Source of the DNA: Pantoea sp. IMH
GTDB lineage: Bacteria > Pseudomonadota > Gammaproteobacteria > Enterobacterales > Enterobacteriaceae
Direction of reading: 5' to 3'
DNA: 64,000 bases
Assembly: GCF_000599885.1 (NCBI RefSeq)
Contig: NZ_JFGT01000007.1
Location: forward strand, 220,540 to 284,539
This document shows, piece after piece, positions 44,941-55,677 of this stretch (position 1 is the stretch's first letter; each line of letters begins with the position of its first letter). The position numbers were made by a program, and so were the translations under genes. The notes below the pieces were generated by a model. It was not told where the DNA came from, did not search any database, and saw only the letters and a program-made list of their open reading frames with translations.

Positions 44941-45918
44941 CTACAGCAGCTTTTTCTCTGCCAGATCGAGCGCAAAGTAGCTGAAAATCAGATCGGCACC
45001 GGCACGCTTAATGGCGCCAAGGCTTTCCAGTACCACATCTTGCTCGCTGATCGCCCCTGCCTGCGCAGCAAACTTAATCATCGCGTACTCTCCACTCACC
45101 TGATAGGCGGCCAGCGGCAGGTTGGTGTGCTCACGCACGTCGCGAATGATATCCAGATAAGCACCGGCCGGTTTTACCATCAGCGCGTCGGCGCCCTCAC
45201 CCTGGTCGATCAATGATTCACGAAGCGCTTCACGGCGGTTCATCGGGTTCATCTGATAGGTTTTACGATCGCCTTTCAGTGAGGTTCCCGCCGCTTCACG
45301 GAATGGACCGTAGAACGAGGAGGCGAACTTAGTGGAATAGGACATGATCGCCGTCTGGGTGAAGCCGGCGGCGTCCAGCGCCTGACGGATCGCGGCAACC
45401 TGCCCATCCATCGCGGCAGAAGGCGCAATGAAATCGGCGCCGGCACGCGCGGCGGCAACGGCCTGCCTGCCTAAGTTGACCAGTGTTGCATCGTTATCCA
45501 CGCCATGATCGTGCAGCACGCCACAATGTCCGTGCGTGGTGTATTCACAAAAACAGGTATCGGACATCACGATCATTTCCGGCACGGTCTCTTTGCAGAT
45601 GCGTGACATCCGGGAAACCAGACCATTCTCCTGCCAGGTATCGCTGCCATCCGCATCCGTATGATGGGAGATGCCGAAGGTCATAACGGAACGGATCCCG
45701 GCTTTCGCAATACGTTCGATTTCATACGCCAGCCGCTTTTCCGGAATGCGCATCACGCCCGGCATAGCCTGGATCGCTTTGTAGTCATCAAGGCCCTCCT
45801 CAACAAAGATCGGCAGTGCCAGATCGTTAATGCTCAGGGAGGATTCCTGAAAAAGCGTGCGGAGCGATGGGGTCTGGCGCAGACGTCGTGGACGCTGACT
45901 GAGAGAAAAAGTGGACAA
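44941..45918 (-). CDS. hemB: Porphobilinogen synthase HemB
   Basis: HemB condenses two 5-aminolevulinate molecules to porphobilinogen in haem synthesis. The 325-residue product has the zinc-binding cysteines in [16 protein letters not shown], one active-site lysine in [15 protein letters not shown] and the Schiff-base lysine in [12 protein letters not shown]. The length and sequence fit E. coli HemB (324). The gene appears monocistronic, and its start [14 protein letters not shown] is the usual one. Confidence 0.98.
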   Translation of the reverse strand: MSTFSLSQRPRRLRQTPSLRTLFQESSLSINDLALPIFVEEGLDDYKAIQAMPGVMRIPEKRLAYEIERIAKAGIRSVMTFGISHHTDADGSDTWQENGLVSRMSRICKETVPEMIVMSDTCFCEYTTHGHCGVLHDHGVDNDATLVNLGRQAVAAARAGADFIAPSAAMDGQVAAIRQALDAAGFTQTAIMSYSTKFASSFYGPFREAAGTSLKGDRKTYQMNPMNRREALRESLIDQGEGADALMVKPAGAYLDIIRDVREHTNLPLAAYQVSGEYAMIKFAAQAGAISEQDVVLESLGAIKRAGADLIFSYFALDLAEKKLL

Positions 45919-46210
45919 GACTACCTCGATTTAGCAAAAAATCACCGGCCAACAGGCGTTCGCGATGACAAAAAATGAGTCTGCTAACAGTATACCTCTG
46001 AAGAGGTCATGACAATGCTTGCCGCCTGAGCGGGCGGTCAGAGGGCACAGAAAGCGTATTGCTTCTGCTGCCAGCGGCGAAAACGGATGTATCAGGCAGG
46101 CTTATCCCCCTTCCGCACAAGCAAGAATGTGCTTTTCAGCGCGGCTATCCGGTACAACGCCGAGATAGCGTCCATACTGTTAACGCAAAAAACAGAGGAG
46201 TGAAGTAAAA

Positions 46211-47560
46211 ATGGGTTTTCTTGGCTGGACCGCCGCAGTAGGCGGATTGCTGTTAATAATGTCGCTGGCATCCGGCTGGATTAAGCGCGGCCCGATCACG
46301 GTCTTTGCCGTGTATCTGATCACGGGCGTGATCTGCGGCCCCTGGGTGCTCGATCAGCTCCGCATCGATATTGCCGCCCATGCGGAACTGACCAAAAACC
46401 TGACCGAAATCGCTATGGCCGCCTCGCTGTTCATTACCGGTCTTAAACTGAGGCTGCCGCTGAAAAGCGCTGGCTGGAAAACCGGGCTGCGGCTGGCATT
46501 TCCCGGCATGCTGCTGACGGTGGCCGGTGTGACGCTCGCCGCCCATTACCTGTTCAGCCTGCCCTGGCTGATGTCGCTGGCGTTTGGTGCCATCGTGGCC
46601 CCAACCGATCCGGTGCTGGCCAGCCTGATTTCCGTTAACGACGCCCGGGATAATGACAGCCTGCGCGTTTCCCTTTCCAGCGAAGCGGGCCTGAATGATG
46701 GCACGGCGCTGCCGGTGCTGATGCTGGCGATGCTGCTGATGACCAACCCGGATGGCTTCACGCTGGCAGCTATCGGTCACTGGGCGCTGATTGACGTGCT
46801 GTGGGCGATCCTGGGCGGGCTGGGCATCGGTTTTATGATGGGTCGCTTTGTCGGCCAGTACATGACCCATTTGCGTCATGCGCATCAGGATGTGGCACCT
46901 AATGATTTTCTGGCCCTGGCGCTGATTGCGCTTTGCTACTCCCTCGCTCAGGAGCTGGACGCGTCGGGCTTCCTGGCCGCCTTCGCTGCGGGCGTCGGGC
47001 TACGCTGTGCTGAAATCCGGGTGACCTACCGCCTGCCTGCGGATAACTTTTCGGACAGCGAGCACCGCCCACCGGCGGAGATCATGATTAATCCCCATAT
47101 CCGCCATCAGGAAGGAGAAACCAGCCCGGCCAGTTCCGCCGGCCTGATCGTCGGTGATGCGCTCTCATTTGGCGATACCGTAGAACGGCTGCTGGCTGCC
47201 ATCATCATTATCGTGCTGGGGGTTACCCTGGCGCAGCACTGGGATCCGCAGGGGCTGTTGATGGCCGCCCTGCTTTTTGTGGTTATCCGCCCGCTTTCCG
47301 TCTGGATCGTTACCATGGGGACAAAGACGCCGCCAAGGCAGCGGCTGGCGCTGGGCTGGTTAGGGATACGGGGCATCGGCAGCATTAACTATACCGCCTG
47401 GGCTTATACCCATGGCCTTGCCGGAGAGGACGCGACGCGGATAGCCAATATGGCGTTTACCCTGGTTGTCGCCAGCGTGTTGATCCATGGTATTTCCGTT
47501 ACGCCGCTCCTTAACTGGCGGGAGGCAAAGCTGGCGGAGAAAGCGCAAAAAGTAAAGTAG
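46211..47560 (+). CDS. CPA1-type cation:proton antiporter
   Basis: The 449-residue membrane protein has about 12 TM segments. Conserved transport motifs are GAIVAPTDPVLASLI and SEAGLNDGTALPVLML, holding the paired acidic and Asn/Asp residues of the CPA1 Na+/H+ exchanger group. A hydrophilic loop (about 275-315) interrupts the second half. It likely exchanges Na+ or K+ for protons, but ion specificity is unknown. GAGGAG lies upstream of the ATG. Confidence 0.92.
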   Translation: MGFLGWTAAVGGLLLIMSLASGWIKRGPITVFAVYLITGVICGPWVLDQLRIDIAAHAELTKNLTEIAMAASLFITGLKLRLPLKSAGWKTGLRLAFPGMLLTVAGVTLAAHYLFSLPWLMSLAFGAIVAPTDPVLASLISVNDARDNDSLRVSLSSEAGLNDGTALPVLMLAMLLMTNPDGFTLAAIGHWALIDVLWAILGGLGIGFMMGRFVGQYMTHLRHAHQDVAPNDFLALALIALCYSLAQELDASGFLAAFAAGVGLRCAEIRVTYRLPADNFSDSEHRPPAEIMINPHIRHQEGETSPASSAGLIVGDALSFGDTVERLLAAIIIIVLGVTLAQHWDPQGLLMAALLFVVIRPLSVWIVTMGTKTPPRQRLALGWLGIRGIGSINYTAWAYTHGLAGEDATRIANMAFTLVVASVLIHGISVTPLLNWREAKLAEKAQKVK

Positions 47561-47574
47561 TCCTGAGCGGAAGC

Positions 47575-47591
47575 GAGCCCGCAACGGGCTC
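47575..47591 (+). terminator. Possible terminator after the CPA1 antiporter
   Basis: A GAGCCCG/CGGGCTC stem (47575-47581 with 47585-47591) has a 3-base loop, 15 bases past the stop. Flanking GAAGC/GCTTC also pair. The U-tract is poor. Confidence 0.5.
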
Positions 47592-48153
47592 TGCTTCAAA
47601 TAAGTGCTATCTGTAATGTGAGGTTTCAGACAAGTTGTGATGATACGGTGTTATTGCACCTGCTGAGCGTTCCCGGCAAACCTATTACGACGTAATGCAG
47701 GTGATTATTGTCTGGGATTTCTGATTTTGTTTTCTGTTAAATGCACACCGTAAGTTTCCGCTAGTATATCAGGGGCTGCGCTTAAGTCTGGCAAGGTACT
47801 GGCATTAAGTTACACTTTCCGTTAATTAATAAAATCGCCCTTCCAGATAACCTGTTAACGGCCATCGACAACTTATTTATTAATCATTTTAAAGCCATTC
47901 ATTCAATAAATAAGCACATCGATGCTGATGCGGGCACCCCTTATTCCTCAGGTGAACAGAAACAATAACAAACATGAAACACGCAACCTCATTTGAGGTA
48001 AAAAAATGGACGCCAAAACCATAAAAAATAATGAAGCACATTTTATTCCTGCTAAATTACACCCAATCTCGTCTTATCAACCAGCCCCCCTCACTCAGGG
48101 CTGATTTCATAAATATGGATAATGTTTTGATGTTTACAGGGAGCGTTTTGTAA
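47592..48153. other. Intergenic region upstream of the second autotransporter
   Basis: About 560 AT-rich bases hold no recognised gene and should contain the autotransporter promoter. Such a long AT-rich leader is common upstream of surface-protein genes under H-NS-type silencing, which is only an inference here. Confidence 0.45.
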
Positions 48154-51084
48154 ATGAAGAGAATAAACAGGAATTGTTTAACGCCGCTGGCGGTACTAAT
48201 AAGCATGACGTTAAGCGGCACGGCTGCCGGTGAAAATATTGGTAGCCAGTACGGCACCTCTATTGTGCTGAACGATGGTGATGTGTTAACCGGCGATAGC
48301 CTCTATTCGGGGGGACTCTATGGCATAATGAACCCCTATCCTGATACAGGTAAAATAGCGCTGGGAAAACACTCTGTTATCAATGTTACTGACGAAGATA
48401 ACTATGCAAGGGGTGTGATTATCTGGGGGCGTAATAGTACGCTGAACGCAGACGATCTTGAGGTCAATGTTAGCGGCGATCGGGCAAACGGCATTAATCT
48501 TATTGGCAGCAAAGTTATCGCTGACCTGGGGACGGGAAGCCGCATAAATGTGACGGGAACCGGTGATAGCGTCGCCTCAGGTATCAAGGTTGAAGTCGGT
48601 TCCTCTCTGACAGCCGATCGCTTATCCATTACGACTAAGGGGTATAACGGCATTGGGCTGGCGGTGGAAAATGGTGGCAGCAGCGCTGACCTGGGAACCG
48701 GAAGTATCATTACCACCAGCGGCAACCACAGTAACGGCATTCTTGTTGATGCGCTTAACGGTCCGTCAGCGGGTTCCCTTTCAACGTTAAAGGCGGATCA
48801 GTTGTCTGTCACCACGCAAGGTGAGTTCTCCTATGGTATTGAGCTGCAGGAAAATACGGCCGCGGATTTAGGATCAGGTACTTCAGTGCTGACCTCGGGG
48901 GCTGGCGCGACAGGTATCTTCGGCATGGGCGAATTATCTGCCAGCAACTTAACTATCGCGACTACCGGTAGCGAAGCCATTGCTCTCGAAATACGTCTGA
49001 AAGGCGTTGCCGATATCGGAGCGGACAGCCATGTCTCCTCAGCGCAGGCAGGCGGGATAGTTGCCAGCGGTACCCATGCTGTTATCAATTATTCAGGTAC
49101 GGCTGACAAACGTAATACGATTACCGCTGGCGGCTCTTATGCGGCCTCTGCGCAAACTTCCACGTCACAGGTGAACCTGGCTGAAACCGATATCGTCAGC
49201 CAGAAAATGGGCCTGTGGGCGATTAACGGCGGTACCATTACCGGTAATAACCTCTCCATCGATAACGCATCACCCCAATACGCCGCCGTCTATGCCATGA
49301 CCAACAGCGAAGTTGATTTAACTGGCGATACCACCATCACCGTCCCTTTCTCTGATTACTACGCGCTTGCCACGCAAGACGATGCCGGTTATGCCGCAAG
49401 CCGCATCAAGCTGGAGGGTAAGGTCAATATGAAAGGGTCGGTTTATGCCGACGGTGGACAAATTGATCTGACGCTGACGCCCGGATCCGTTTGGGAAGGA
49501 AGCGCCTTTAGCAACGGCGTCAATCAGGGCTATTTAAATGCAAGCTTAGATGACAGCTTATGGAACGTCAGTGCAAATTCAAATCTGGATCTTTTAGCAT
49601 TAAATAACAGTAGCGTTGACTTTACTCACCCCTCATCGAGCGCTGAGGGTTTCACAACGCTAACGGCCGCGGATTTGCAGGGTTCGGGTAATTTCAACAT
49701 GCGGGTCGATCTTGTGGGTGAAGGCGACGGCGTCAATAACAGCGGTGATAAACTGGTCGTCACCAACAGCAGCGCAGGTAATTATACCTTGTCATTTGCC
49801 AACCAGGGCAGCATGGCGACAACGGGTAATGAAACGCTCACTGTCGTCGAAACCGCTGACGGTATGGCGAATTTTAAAGCCGCTTCGGATGTTGAACTGG
49901 GAGGATATCTCTACACGGTGCATAAAGTCGGCACTGACTGGGCGCTCTATTCATCTGGTGTTGCGCCTGAGCCAACGCCTGCTCCGACACCTGAGCCAAC
50001 GCCTGCTCCGACACCTGAGCCAACTCCTGCGCCGGCGCCTGAACCAACCCCTGCTCCAGCGCCTGAGCCAACCCCTGCTCCGACGCCTGAACCAACGCCT
50101 GCTCCAGCGCCTGAGCCAACCCCTGCTCCGACGCCTGAACCAACGCCGGCACCGGCAAATGGCGGAAATACTATTACTACCACTGCCGATGCTGGTGCCA
50201 ATTTCCTGCATGTCGGTTATCTGTTGAATTATGCAGAAACGCAAACCTTACTTCAGCGTATGGGCGATATTCGCCAGAGTAAAAATAGCGGCAACGTCTG
50301 GCTGAGAGGCTTTGGAGGTAAATTTGACTCTTTTCCTGGCGGCAAACTCAGCCAGTTCAGCATGAGCTATAGCGGTTATCAGTTTGGTGTAGATAAAAAT
50401 ATTGCTGAGGATCAGAATCTGTTTGCCGGGCTGTTTATGGGCGCAACGACTGCCTCACCCAATTATCGTGGCGGTGACGGCAGCGCAGAGTCTCAGCATT
50501 TTGGCGCTTATCTGACCTGGGTTGCCGACAATGGTTTTTACATTGACCAGCTGATTAAGTTCGATCGCTTAAGTAATCAATTCAGCGTGAAGGACAGTCA
50601 GAATAATAGCGTGGCGGGTACAGGCAAAACCTCAGGATTCAGTGCTGCCATTGAAGCCGGAAAACGCTTTAGCTTCGCACCTGATAATCAAGGGTTCTAT
50701 CTGGAGCCACAAATGCAGTTAACGGCAGGTAAACAAAAAGGGACGGAAATCAAAGCCAGCAACGGTCTCAGGATCTCATTTAAAGATTACGATTCTGTTA
50801 TTGGCAGGGTCAGCGCGCTTGCTGGCTACAGCAGCGATACGGAAGCAGGCCAGCTCAATGTCTATTATAAGACAGGGATCGTACGGGAATTTTCGGCGAA
50901 TACCGAGTACAGACTTAACGGTTCGCCGGAGAAGAACGATTTCCGGGGTAACTGGTGGAATAATGGCATTGGCGTCAGCGCCAGCCTGAACAAAACCCAC
51001 AATTTTTATCTGGAGGCCGATCTCTCAACCGGCCATCGGTTTAATCAACGCCAGGTGAATGCAGGTTACCGTTTTTCATTCTAA
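48154..51084 (+). CDS. Autotransporter with Pro-rich PEPTPAP linker (976 aa)
   Basis: This is a type V secreted surface protein. A signal peptide (about 1-26, [19 protein letters not shown]) leads to a passenger with Ala/Gly/Ser/Thr beta-helix repeats ([22 protein letters not shown]-like units), about residues 30-600. Eight copies of the octapeptide PEPTPAP(T/A) form a rod-like linker (residues about 605-668). An autotransporter barrel of about 270 residues ends [11 protein letters not shown] with the terminal Phe. The pertactin/Ag43-like layout suggests adhesion or aggregation; function is not known. GGGAG lies 10 bases before the ATG. Confidence 0.93.
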   Translation: MKRINRNCLTPLAVLISMTLSGTAAGENIGSQYGTSIVLNDGDVLTGDSLYSGGLYGIMNPYPDTGKIALGKHSVINVTDEDNYARGVIIWGRNSTLNADDLEVNVSGDRANGINLIGSKVIADLGTGSRINVTGTGDSVASGIKVEVGSSLTADRLSITTKGYNGIGLAVENGGSSADLGTGSIITTSGNHSNGILVDALNGPSAGSLSTLKADQLSVTTQGEFSYGIELQENTAADLGSGTSVLTSGAGATGIFGMGELSASNLTIATTGSEAIALEIRLKGVADIGADSHVSSAQAGGIVASGTHAVINYSGTADKRNTITAGGSYAASAQTSTSQVNLAETDIVSQKMGLWAINGGTITGNNLSIDNASPQYAAVYAMTNSEVDLTGDTTITVPFSDYYALATQDDAGYAASRIKLEGKVNMKGSVYADGGQIDLTLTPGSVWEGSAFSNGVNQGYLNASLDDSLWNVSANSNLDLLALNNSSVDFTHPSSSAEGFTTLTAADLQGSGNFNMRVDLVGEGDGVNNSGDKLVVTNSSAGNYTLSFANQGSMATTGNETLTVVETADGMANFKAASDVELGGYLYTVHKVGTDWALYSSGVAPEPTPAPTPEPTPAPTPEPTPAPAPEPTPAPAPEPTPAPTPEPTPAPAPEPTPAPTPEPTPAPANGGNTITTTADAGANFLHVGYLLNYAETQTLLQRMGDIRQSKNSGNVWLRGFGGKFDSFPGGKLSQFSMSYSGYQFGVDKNIAEDQNLFAGLFMGATTASPNYRGGDGSAESQHFGAYLTWVADNGFYIDQLIKFDRLSNQFSVKDSQNNSVAGTGKTSGFSAAIEAGKRFSFAPDNQGFYLEPQMQLTAGKQKGTEIKASNGLRISFKDYDSVIGRVSALAGYSSDTEAGQLNVYYKTGIVREFSANTEYRLNGSPEKNDFRGNWWNNGIGVSASLNKTHNFYLEADLSTGHRFNQRQVNAGYRFSF
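49966..50157 (+). repeat. Tandem 24-bp repeat (8 units) encoding PEPTPAP(T/A)
   Basis: Eight imperfect 24-base units lie in frame in the autotransporter gene between passenger and barrel, such as CCTGAGCCAACGCCTGCTCC. Units vary at silent and Thr/Ala positions. Copy number is likely to change by slippage, altering the length of the linker without shifting the frame. Confidence 0.95.
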
Positions 51085-51095
51085 CCAGTATCTGC

Positions 51096-51119
51096 TGCCC
51101 TGCCTTTACGGGCAGGGCA
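51096..51119 (+). terminator. Possible terminator after the second autotransporter
   Basis: TGCCCTGCC (51096-51104) pairs with GGCAGGGCA (51111-51119) across 6 bases, 12 bases after the stop. No U-tract follows. Confidence 0.5.
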
Positions 51120-51356
51120 ATCTGAGCCTGCATGGCTCACGCCTCTCCTCTGCAGCCTTAACCGAATAAGACAAACCGCCCACTTCTCCCGTCAGCACTG
51201 TTTTCCAACCTGGCCCGTGTCTCTCGCCCTGCACTGCCCTTTTTTGAAGGATATCGTGCAACCCCGCAAAGACCAGACAGAATCAGCAAAGGGTTTTTAT
51301 GCTAGCCTCAAAGAGGATGAAAGCAGCGCGGTACGCGCAGAACGGATTGATAAAAA

Positions 51357-53558
51357 ATGAAAATAACCGACAACTTCCGCACGCATTTTATGCGCGAGAT
51401 CCTTCTTCCCCTTGTGGTGGTGCTGGTTATCACATTCATTGCTGCCGGTTTTACCGTTTTCTGGGCAACGGCAAGGAGTAATGAGGATGCCGCTGCCCAG
51501 CAGCAGCAGATTATTCAGACCTCGCTGAGGCAGAGCCTTGAGGAAATGGCTGAGCAGCACCGCAGCCTGGCGCTCTGGCTGCCGCTCGGAGAACATCTGG
51601 CCCGGGCGCCGGACAGGAACTGGCTGAATCAAAACGTGGGCGCCTGGCTCTCGGCCATGTTTGGCCACCAGCTGGTTTACGTGCTGGATCGGGCAGGTCA
51701 TCCGCTCTATCAGTGGGAATATGGCAAAAATGTGCCGCCTGCCCAGTTTGCGCACTTACGTGAATCAGTCGCGCATTTACGCAGTAAATTCAGTATGACG
51801 GACACGAGACCCCAGCAGGCGATCGATTACACGTTGATTGATAATCGCCCGGCAGTGATGGTGGCGGGAACTATTGCGGAGAATGCAGCGTCACCCGGGC
51901 GCTTCACCCTGGTCAGCGTAAAATTCCTCGATCGCCACAATCTGGACTCGCTCTCCCAGCGCAGCCTGCTTAACTCACTTCGTTACGTGGACGGCAACCC
52001 AACTCGCCAGGGCGCCAATTACCTGCTTACCACTCAGGAAGGCCAGCCTCTCGGCTATCTTGCCTGGCAACCCGACAGGCCTGGTACGCGTATGCTGCAT
52101 GTGCTCGGCCCGCTGGTTTTCATCGTTGTGCTGATCATTGTGTTGATCTGTGCCGTGATGTTGCGCCGTCTCTGGCTCTCTTCACTGACGCTTTCCCAGT
52201 CTTTACTCCAGCTGAGCGCCAGCGAGGCGCAGGCGCAGCATCTGGCGTTTCACGATGTGCTGACGGGCCTGCCGAACCGCGCCCTGGTGGAAGAGCGGCT
52301 GACTCAGGCGCTGGGCAAGCTGGCGCATCACGACCAGCACATTGCCCTGCTATTGCTGGACCTCGATCGCTTCAAGCTGGTTAATGATACTTACGGACAC
52401 CATGCCGGGGATGAGTTGATTATTGAGGTGGGGCACCGGCTGAATGAACTGGTGTCGGAAAACGATACCGTTGGCCGTCTGGGCGGCGATGAGTTTGTGG
52501 TGGTCGTTACCAATATCCATTCGCCCGGCGGCGTCCAGGCGCTGTGTGAGCGGATCATCGCCGCCCTTTCCCTTCCCTTTACCCTGCTGGGTAGCGAAAC
52601 CTGGATCGGGGTGAGCATTGGTGTATCGATGGCACCGCAGGACGCAAGCGATCGCAGTGAAATGATGCGCAAAGCGGATATTGCGCTTTATGAAGCGAAA
52701 AGCCAGGGGCGCGGACAGTACCAGCTGTTTGAGCGAGCCATGGATGAATCGTTAAAAACGCGTCAGCAGGTTGCCTCCGATCTGCGGATAGCGCTGCAAA
52801 ACAAACAGGATCTGGCGGTCTACTATCAGCCGCTGATGGATATTTCAGGCAAAAATGTGGTCGGACTTGAGGCACTGATGCGCTGGAATCACCCCGTGCA
52901 TGGTGCCATTTCTCCCGCCGAGTTTATTCCCCTTGCGGAGGAGATGGGGCTGATCATCCAGATAGGTGAATGGGTGCTGCGTGAGGCGTGCCGGGTATCG
53001 CTGGCCTGGCCTGCGTTGACCATTGCCGTCAACGTCTCGCCGCTGCAGTTCAGGGCCGCCGGTTTTGTCGAGCGGATTAAGACCATCGTGGCGGAGGAGA
53101 AAACGCTGCCGTCACGTATTGAGCTGGAGATCACTGAGGGCGTGCTGATTGAGGATGAAAAAGGCGCTCAGGATATTATGGCCAGCCTGCGTGAAGCCGG
53201 GTTTCGCATCGCGCTGGATGACTTCGGCACCGGCTATTCCAGCCTGAACTATCTCAGCCACTTCTCCGTCGATAAGATCAAAATCGATCGCTCCTTCACC
53301 CAGTCGCTGGGCATTACAGAGAATTCAGGCGCCATTATTGAATCTGTGATCAGGCTGGGACAGGCGATGGGGCTGACGGTTACCGCAGAAGGGGTGGAGA
53401 CCCGAGGCCAGATGGCAGCACTGGCTGAGGCGGGCTGCAATCAGCTTCAGGGTTATCTTTTTTCTCAGGCGGTACCGGAAGCGCAAATCAGCGAACTGCT
53501 CTCTGGTGGTAATACACCTGACAGGACGCCGCAACCTTTGCCGGGAAAAGCGGATTAA
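51357..53558 (+). CDS. GGDEF-EAL cyclic di-GMP turnover protein with periplasmic sensor
   Basis: The 733-residue inner-membrane protein has TM1 (about 15-38), a CHASE4-type periplasmic sensor (about 40-245), TM2 (about 250-275), a GGDEF domain (RLGGDEFVVVV intact) and an EAL domain. The EAL residues are complete: GLEALMRWNHP, LEITEGVLIED, LDDFGTGYSSL, KIDRSF and AEGVE. Both halves could act. The RxxD inhibitory site before GGDEF is not seen (SEND), so product inhibition may be lost. No strong ribosome site precedes the ATG at 51357, and the direction of net activity cannot be inferred. Confidence 0.95.
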   Translation: MKITDNFRTHFMREILLPLVVVLVITFIAAGFTVFWATARSNEDAAAQQQQIIQTSLRQSLEEMAEQHRSLALWLPLGEHLARAPDRNWLNQNVGAWLSAMFGHQLVYVLDRAGHPLYQWEYGKNVPPAQFAHLRESVAHLRSKFSMTDTRPQQAIDYTLIDNRPAVMVAGTIAENAASPGRFTLVSVKFLDRHNLDSLSQRSLLNSLRYVDGNPTRQGANYLLTTQEGQPLGYLAWQPDRPGTRMLHVLGPLVFIVVLIIVLICAVMLRRLWLSSLTLSQSLLQLSASEAQAQHLAFHDVLTGLPNRALVEERLTQALGKLAHHDQHIALLLLDLDRFKLVNDTYGHHAGDELIIEVGHRLNELVSENDTVGRLGGDEFVVVVTNIHSPGGVQALCERIIAALSLPFTLLGSETWIGVSIGVSMAPQDASDRSEMMRKADIALYEAKSQGRGQYQLFERAMDESLKTRQQVASDLRIALQNKQDLAVYYQPLMDISGKNVVGLEALMRWNHPVHGAISPAEFIPLAEEMGLIIQIGEWVLREACRVSLAWPALTIAVNVSPLQFRAAGFVERIKTIVAEEKTLPSRIELEITEGVLIEDEKGAQDIMASLREAGFRIALDDFGTGYSSLNYLSHFSVDKIKIDRSFTQSLGITENSGAIIESVIRLGQAMGLTVTAEGVETRGQMAALAEAGCNQLQGYLFSQAVPEAQISELLSGGNTPDRTPQPLPGKAD

Positions 53559-53694
53559 GCTGAGTGTGAAAGAGGGGAACGGGCCTGGCCGTAAAACGCA
53601 AAAAGCACCGTTCCGGATTATCCACCCTGCTCTTCCCTGTCACGGGGCGTTTTACTTTCAGTTGCTTATTCTGTCGCTAAGGTGAGTCAGTAGT

Positions 53695-53723
53695 CTGACG
53701 GACCGCTGAAAGCGGTCCGTCAG
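53695..53723 (-). terminator. Hairpin after the aldehyde dehydrogenase gene
   Basis: CTGACGGACCGCT (53695-53707) pairs perfectly with 53711-53723 over 13 bp, with a 3-base loop, 8 bases past the stop at 53731. No U-tract follows on the minus strand, so it may be a mRNA-stabilising or bidirectional hairpin. Confidence 0.55.
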
Positions 53724-53730
53724 GAGTGAC

Positions 53731-55254
53731 TCAGAAAAAGCCCAGCGGCTGAACGCTGTAGCTGACCAGCAGGTTTTTCGTCTGCTGATAGTGGTCCAGC
53801 ATCATCTTATGGGTTTCACGGCCAATGCCGGATTTCTTGTAGCCGCCGAAAGCCGCATGTGCCGGATAGAGATGATAGCAGTTAGTCCAGACACGGCCTG
53901 CTTTCAGCGCACGTCCGACCCGGTAAGCCCGGTTGATGTCGCGCGTCCAGACGCCTGCGCCCAGGCCATAAATCGAATCATTGGCGATAGCGACAGCTTC
54001 CGCCTCATCTTTGAAAGTGGTAATCCCGATCACCGGCCCGAAAATCTCTTCCTGGAACACCCGCATGCTGTTATTCCCTTTCAGCAACGTTGGCTGAATG
54101 TAGTAGCCGGTAGCCAGTTCGCCCTCCAGCTTCTCAACGCCGCCACCGGTCAGCACTTCCGCGCCTTCCTGCTGTGCAATCTCAAGGTACGACAGGATTT
54201 TATCAAATTGCTGCTGAGACGCCTGCGCGCCAACCATCGTGTCGGTATCCATAGGATCGCCACGTTTGATGGCTTTTACCCGTTTCATCACGGCCTGCAT
54301 AAAGGGTTCATAGATGGATTCCTGCACCAGCGCACGGGAAGGACAGGTGCAGACTTCTCCCTGATTCAGAAAGCCCAGCACCACGCCTTCCGCTGCCTTC
54401 TCAATAAAAGAAGGCTCAGCCTGCATGATATCCTCAAAGAAGATGTTGGGTGACTTGCCGCCCAGCTCGACGGTTGACGGTATCAGGTTTTTCGCCGCCA
54501 GTTCCAGAATATGCCCGCCGGTGGCGGTGGAGCCGGTAAAGGCGACTTTAGCAATGCGCGGATTACCCGCCAGCGCTTCGCCCGCTTCCCGGCCAAAACC
54601 GTGAACAACGTTCAGCACGCCCTGCGGCAGTAAATCGGCAATCAGCTCCACAAACAGGGTAATGGAGAGCGGCGTCTGTTCCGCCGGTTTCAGAATGACA
54701 CAGTTCCCCGCACCCAGCGCCGGCGCCAGCTTCCAGGCCGCCATCAGCAGCGGAAAGTTCCACGGAATGATCTGCGCCACCACGCCCAGCGGCTCATGGA
54801 AATGGTAGGCGGCCGTAAACTCATCGATCTCCGCCGCCGATCCTTCCTGCGCGCGCAGACAGCCGGCAAAGTAACGGAAATGATCCACCGCCAGCGGCAG
54901 ATCCGCCGCCAGGGTTTCACGTACAGGCTTGCCATTATCCCAGGTTTCGTTGACGGCGATATATTCCAGGTTCTCTTCAAGTCTGTCGGCGATTTTCAAC
55001 AGTATCAGCGAACGGGCCTGAACGGAGGTTTTACCCCAGGCTTCCGCTGCTGCATGGGCGGCATCAAGCGCTTTTTCCACATCCTCCTGGTCAGAACGGG
55101 GGAAGTCACCGATAACGGAACCATTAACCGGTGAGGTGTCAGAAAAATATTGCCCGTTAACCGGCGGCACAAACTCACCGTTGATAAAATTGCCATACTG
55201 CGGCTTAAGCACAATCAGTGATTCATCGCTGCCTGGATATTCATAACGCATCAT
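53731..55254 (-). CDS. NAD-dependent aldehyde dehydrogenase (AldB/ExaC type)
   Basis: The 507-residue protein oxidises an aldehyde to a carboxylate. Rossmann motif GSTATGGHI, catalytic Glu in [12 protein letters not shown] and catalytic Cys in [15 protein letters not shown] are present. The length and ends ([20 protein letters not shown]) fit the AldB/ExaC acetaldehyde dehydrogenase group. The start [13 protein letters not shown] has GAGAATA upstream. The gene is alone, with about 420 bases of leader to the divergent EamA gene. Confidence 0.95.
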   Translation of the reverse strand: MMRYEYPGSDESLIVLKPQYGNFINGEFVPPVNGQYFSDTSPVNGSVIGDFPRSDQEDVEKALDAAHAAAEAWGKTSVQARSLILLKIADRLEENLEYIAVNETWDNGKPVRETLAADLPLAVDHFRYFAGCLRAQEGSAAEIDEFTAAYHFHEPLGVVAQIIPWNFPLLMAAWKLAPALGAGNCVILKPAEQTPLSITLFVELIADLLPQGVLNVVHGFGREAGEALAGNPRIAKVAFTGSTATGGHILELAAKNLIPSTVELGGKSPNIFFEDIMQAEPSFIEKAAEGVVLGFLNQGEVCTCPSRALVQESIYEPFMQAVMKRVKAIKRGDPMDTDTMVGAQASQQQFDKILSYLEIAQQEGAEVLTGGGVEKLEGELATGYYIQPTLLKGNNSMRVFQEEIFGPVIGITTFKDEAEAVAIANDSIYGLGAGVWTRDINRAYRVGRALKAGRVWTNCYHLYPAHAAFGGYKKSGIGRETHKMMLDHYQQTKNLLVSYSVQPLGFF

Positions 55255-55677
55255 TATTCTCCTCTGGGATTAGCCCGCACAATCACAACAATGCATTAAC
55301 CTTTAATTAACACATTCGATAGCGGTGAGCATGTCAGAGGGACGCGTCAGAAACTGTGAGCCAGCCAGAAGCCGCAGAAAAATTCACGTAGTTTGTGAGC
55401 TGTCGCACAGACGGACAGCATGAGGAGTCAGTCGTCATGCTTCTGACAAGCCAGAAACATGACGACTTGACGGGAAGGAGGAGCGCGTAGCCGGCGCAAA
55501 AATGCACCTGAACGACGCAATGCAATAAAAAATTTCCATGCTGAGAAATCATAATTCCGCCGTTATCCCCAGGCAGCGCAACGGTTCAGCGGAAAAAAAT
55601 CCCGCCATCTGGCGCAAAAAGAGCGGAAATCATGCCATCATAGAAAGGTGATATAACGCACATAAAAGGACTGTCTT
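55255..55677. other. Divergent intergenic region of aldehyde dehydrogenase and EamA genes
   Basis: The 423 bases should hold two divergent promoters. An inverted repeat AGCATGA...TCATGCT (about 55420-55445) and a nearby related CATGACGACTTGACG motif could be regulator sites, but no regulator gene is adjacent. I see no gene. Confidence 0.45.

Noticed and set aside
55420..55445. Inverted repeat AGCATGA...TCATGCT as a regulator site
   Set aside because: Short arms and no adjacent regulator; kept only as a remark in the intergenic entry.
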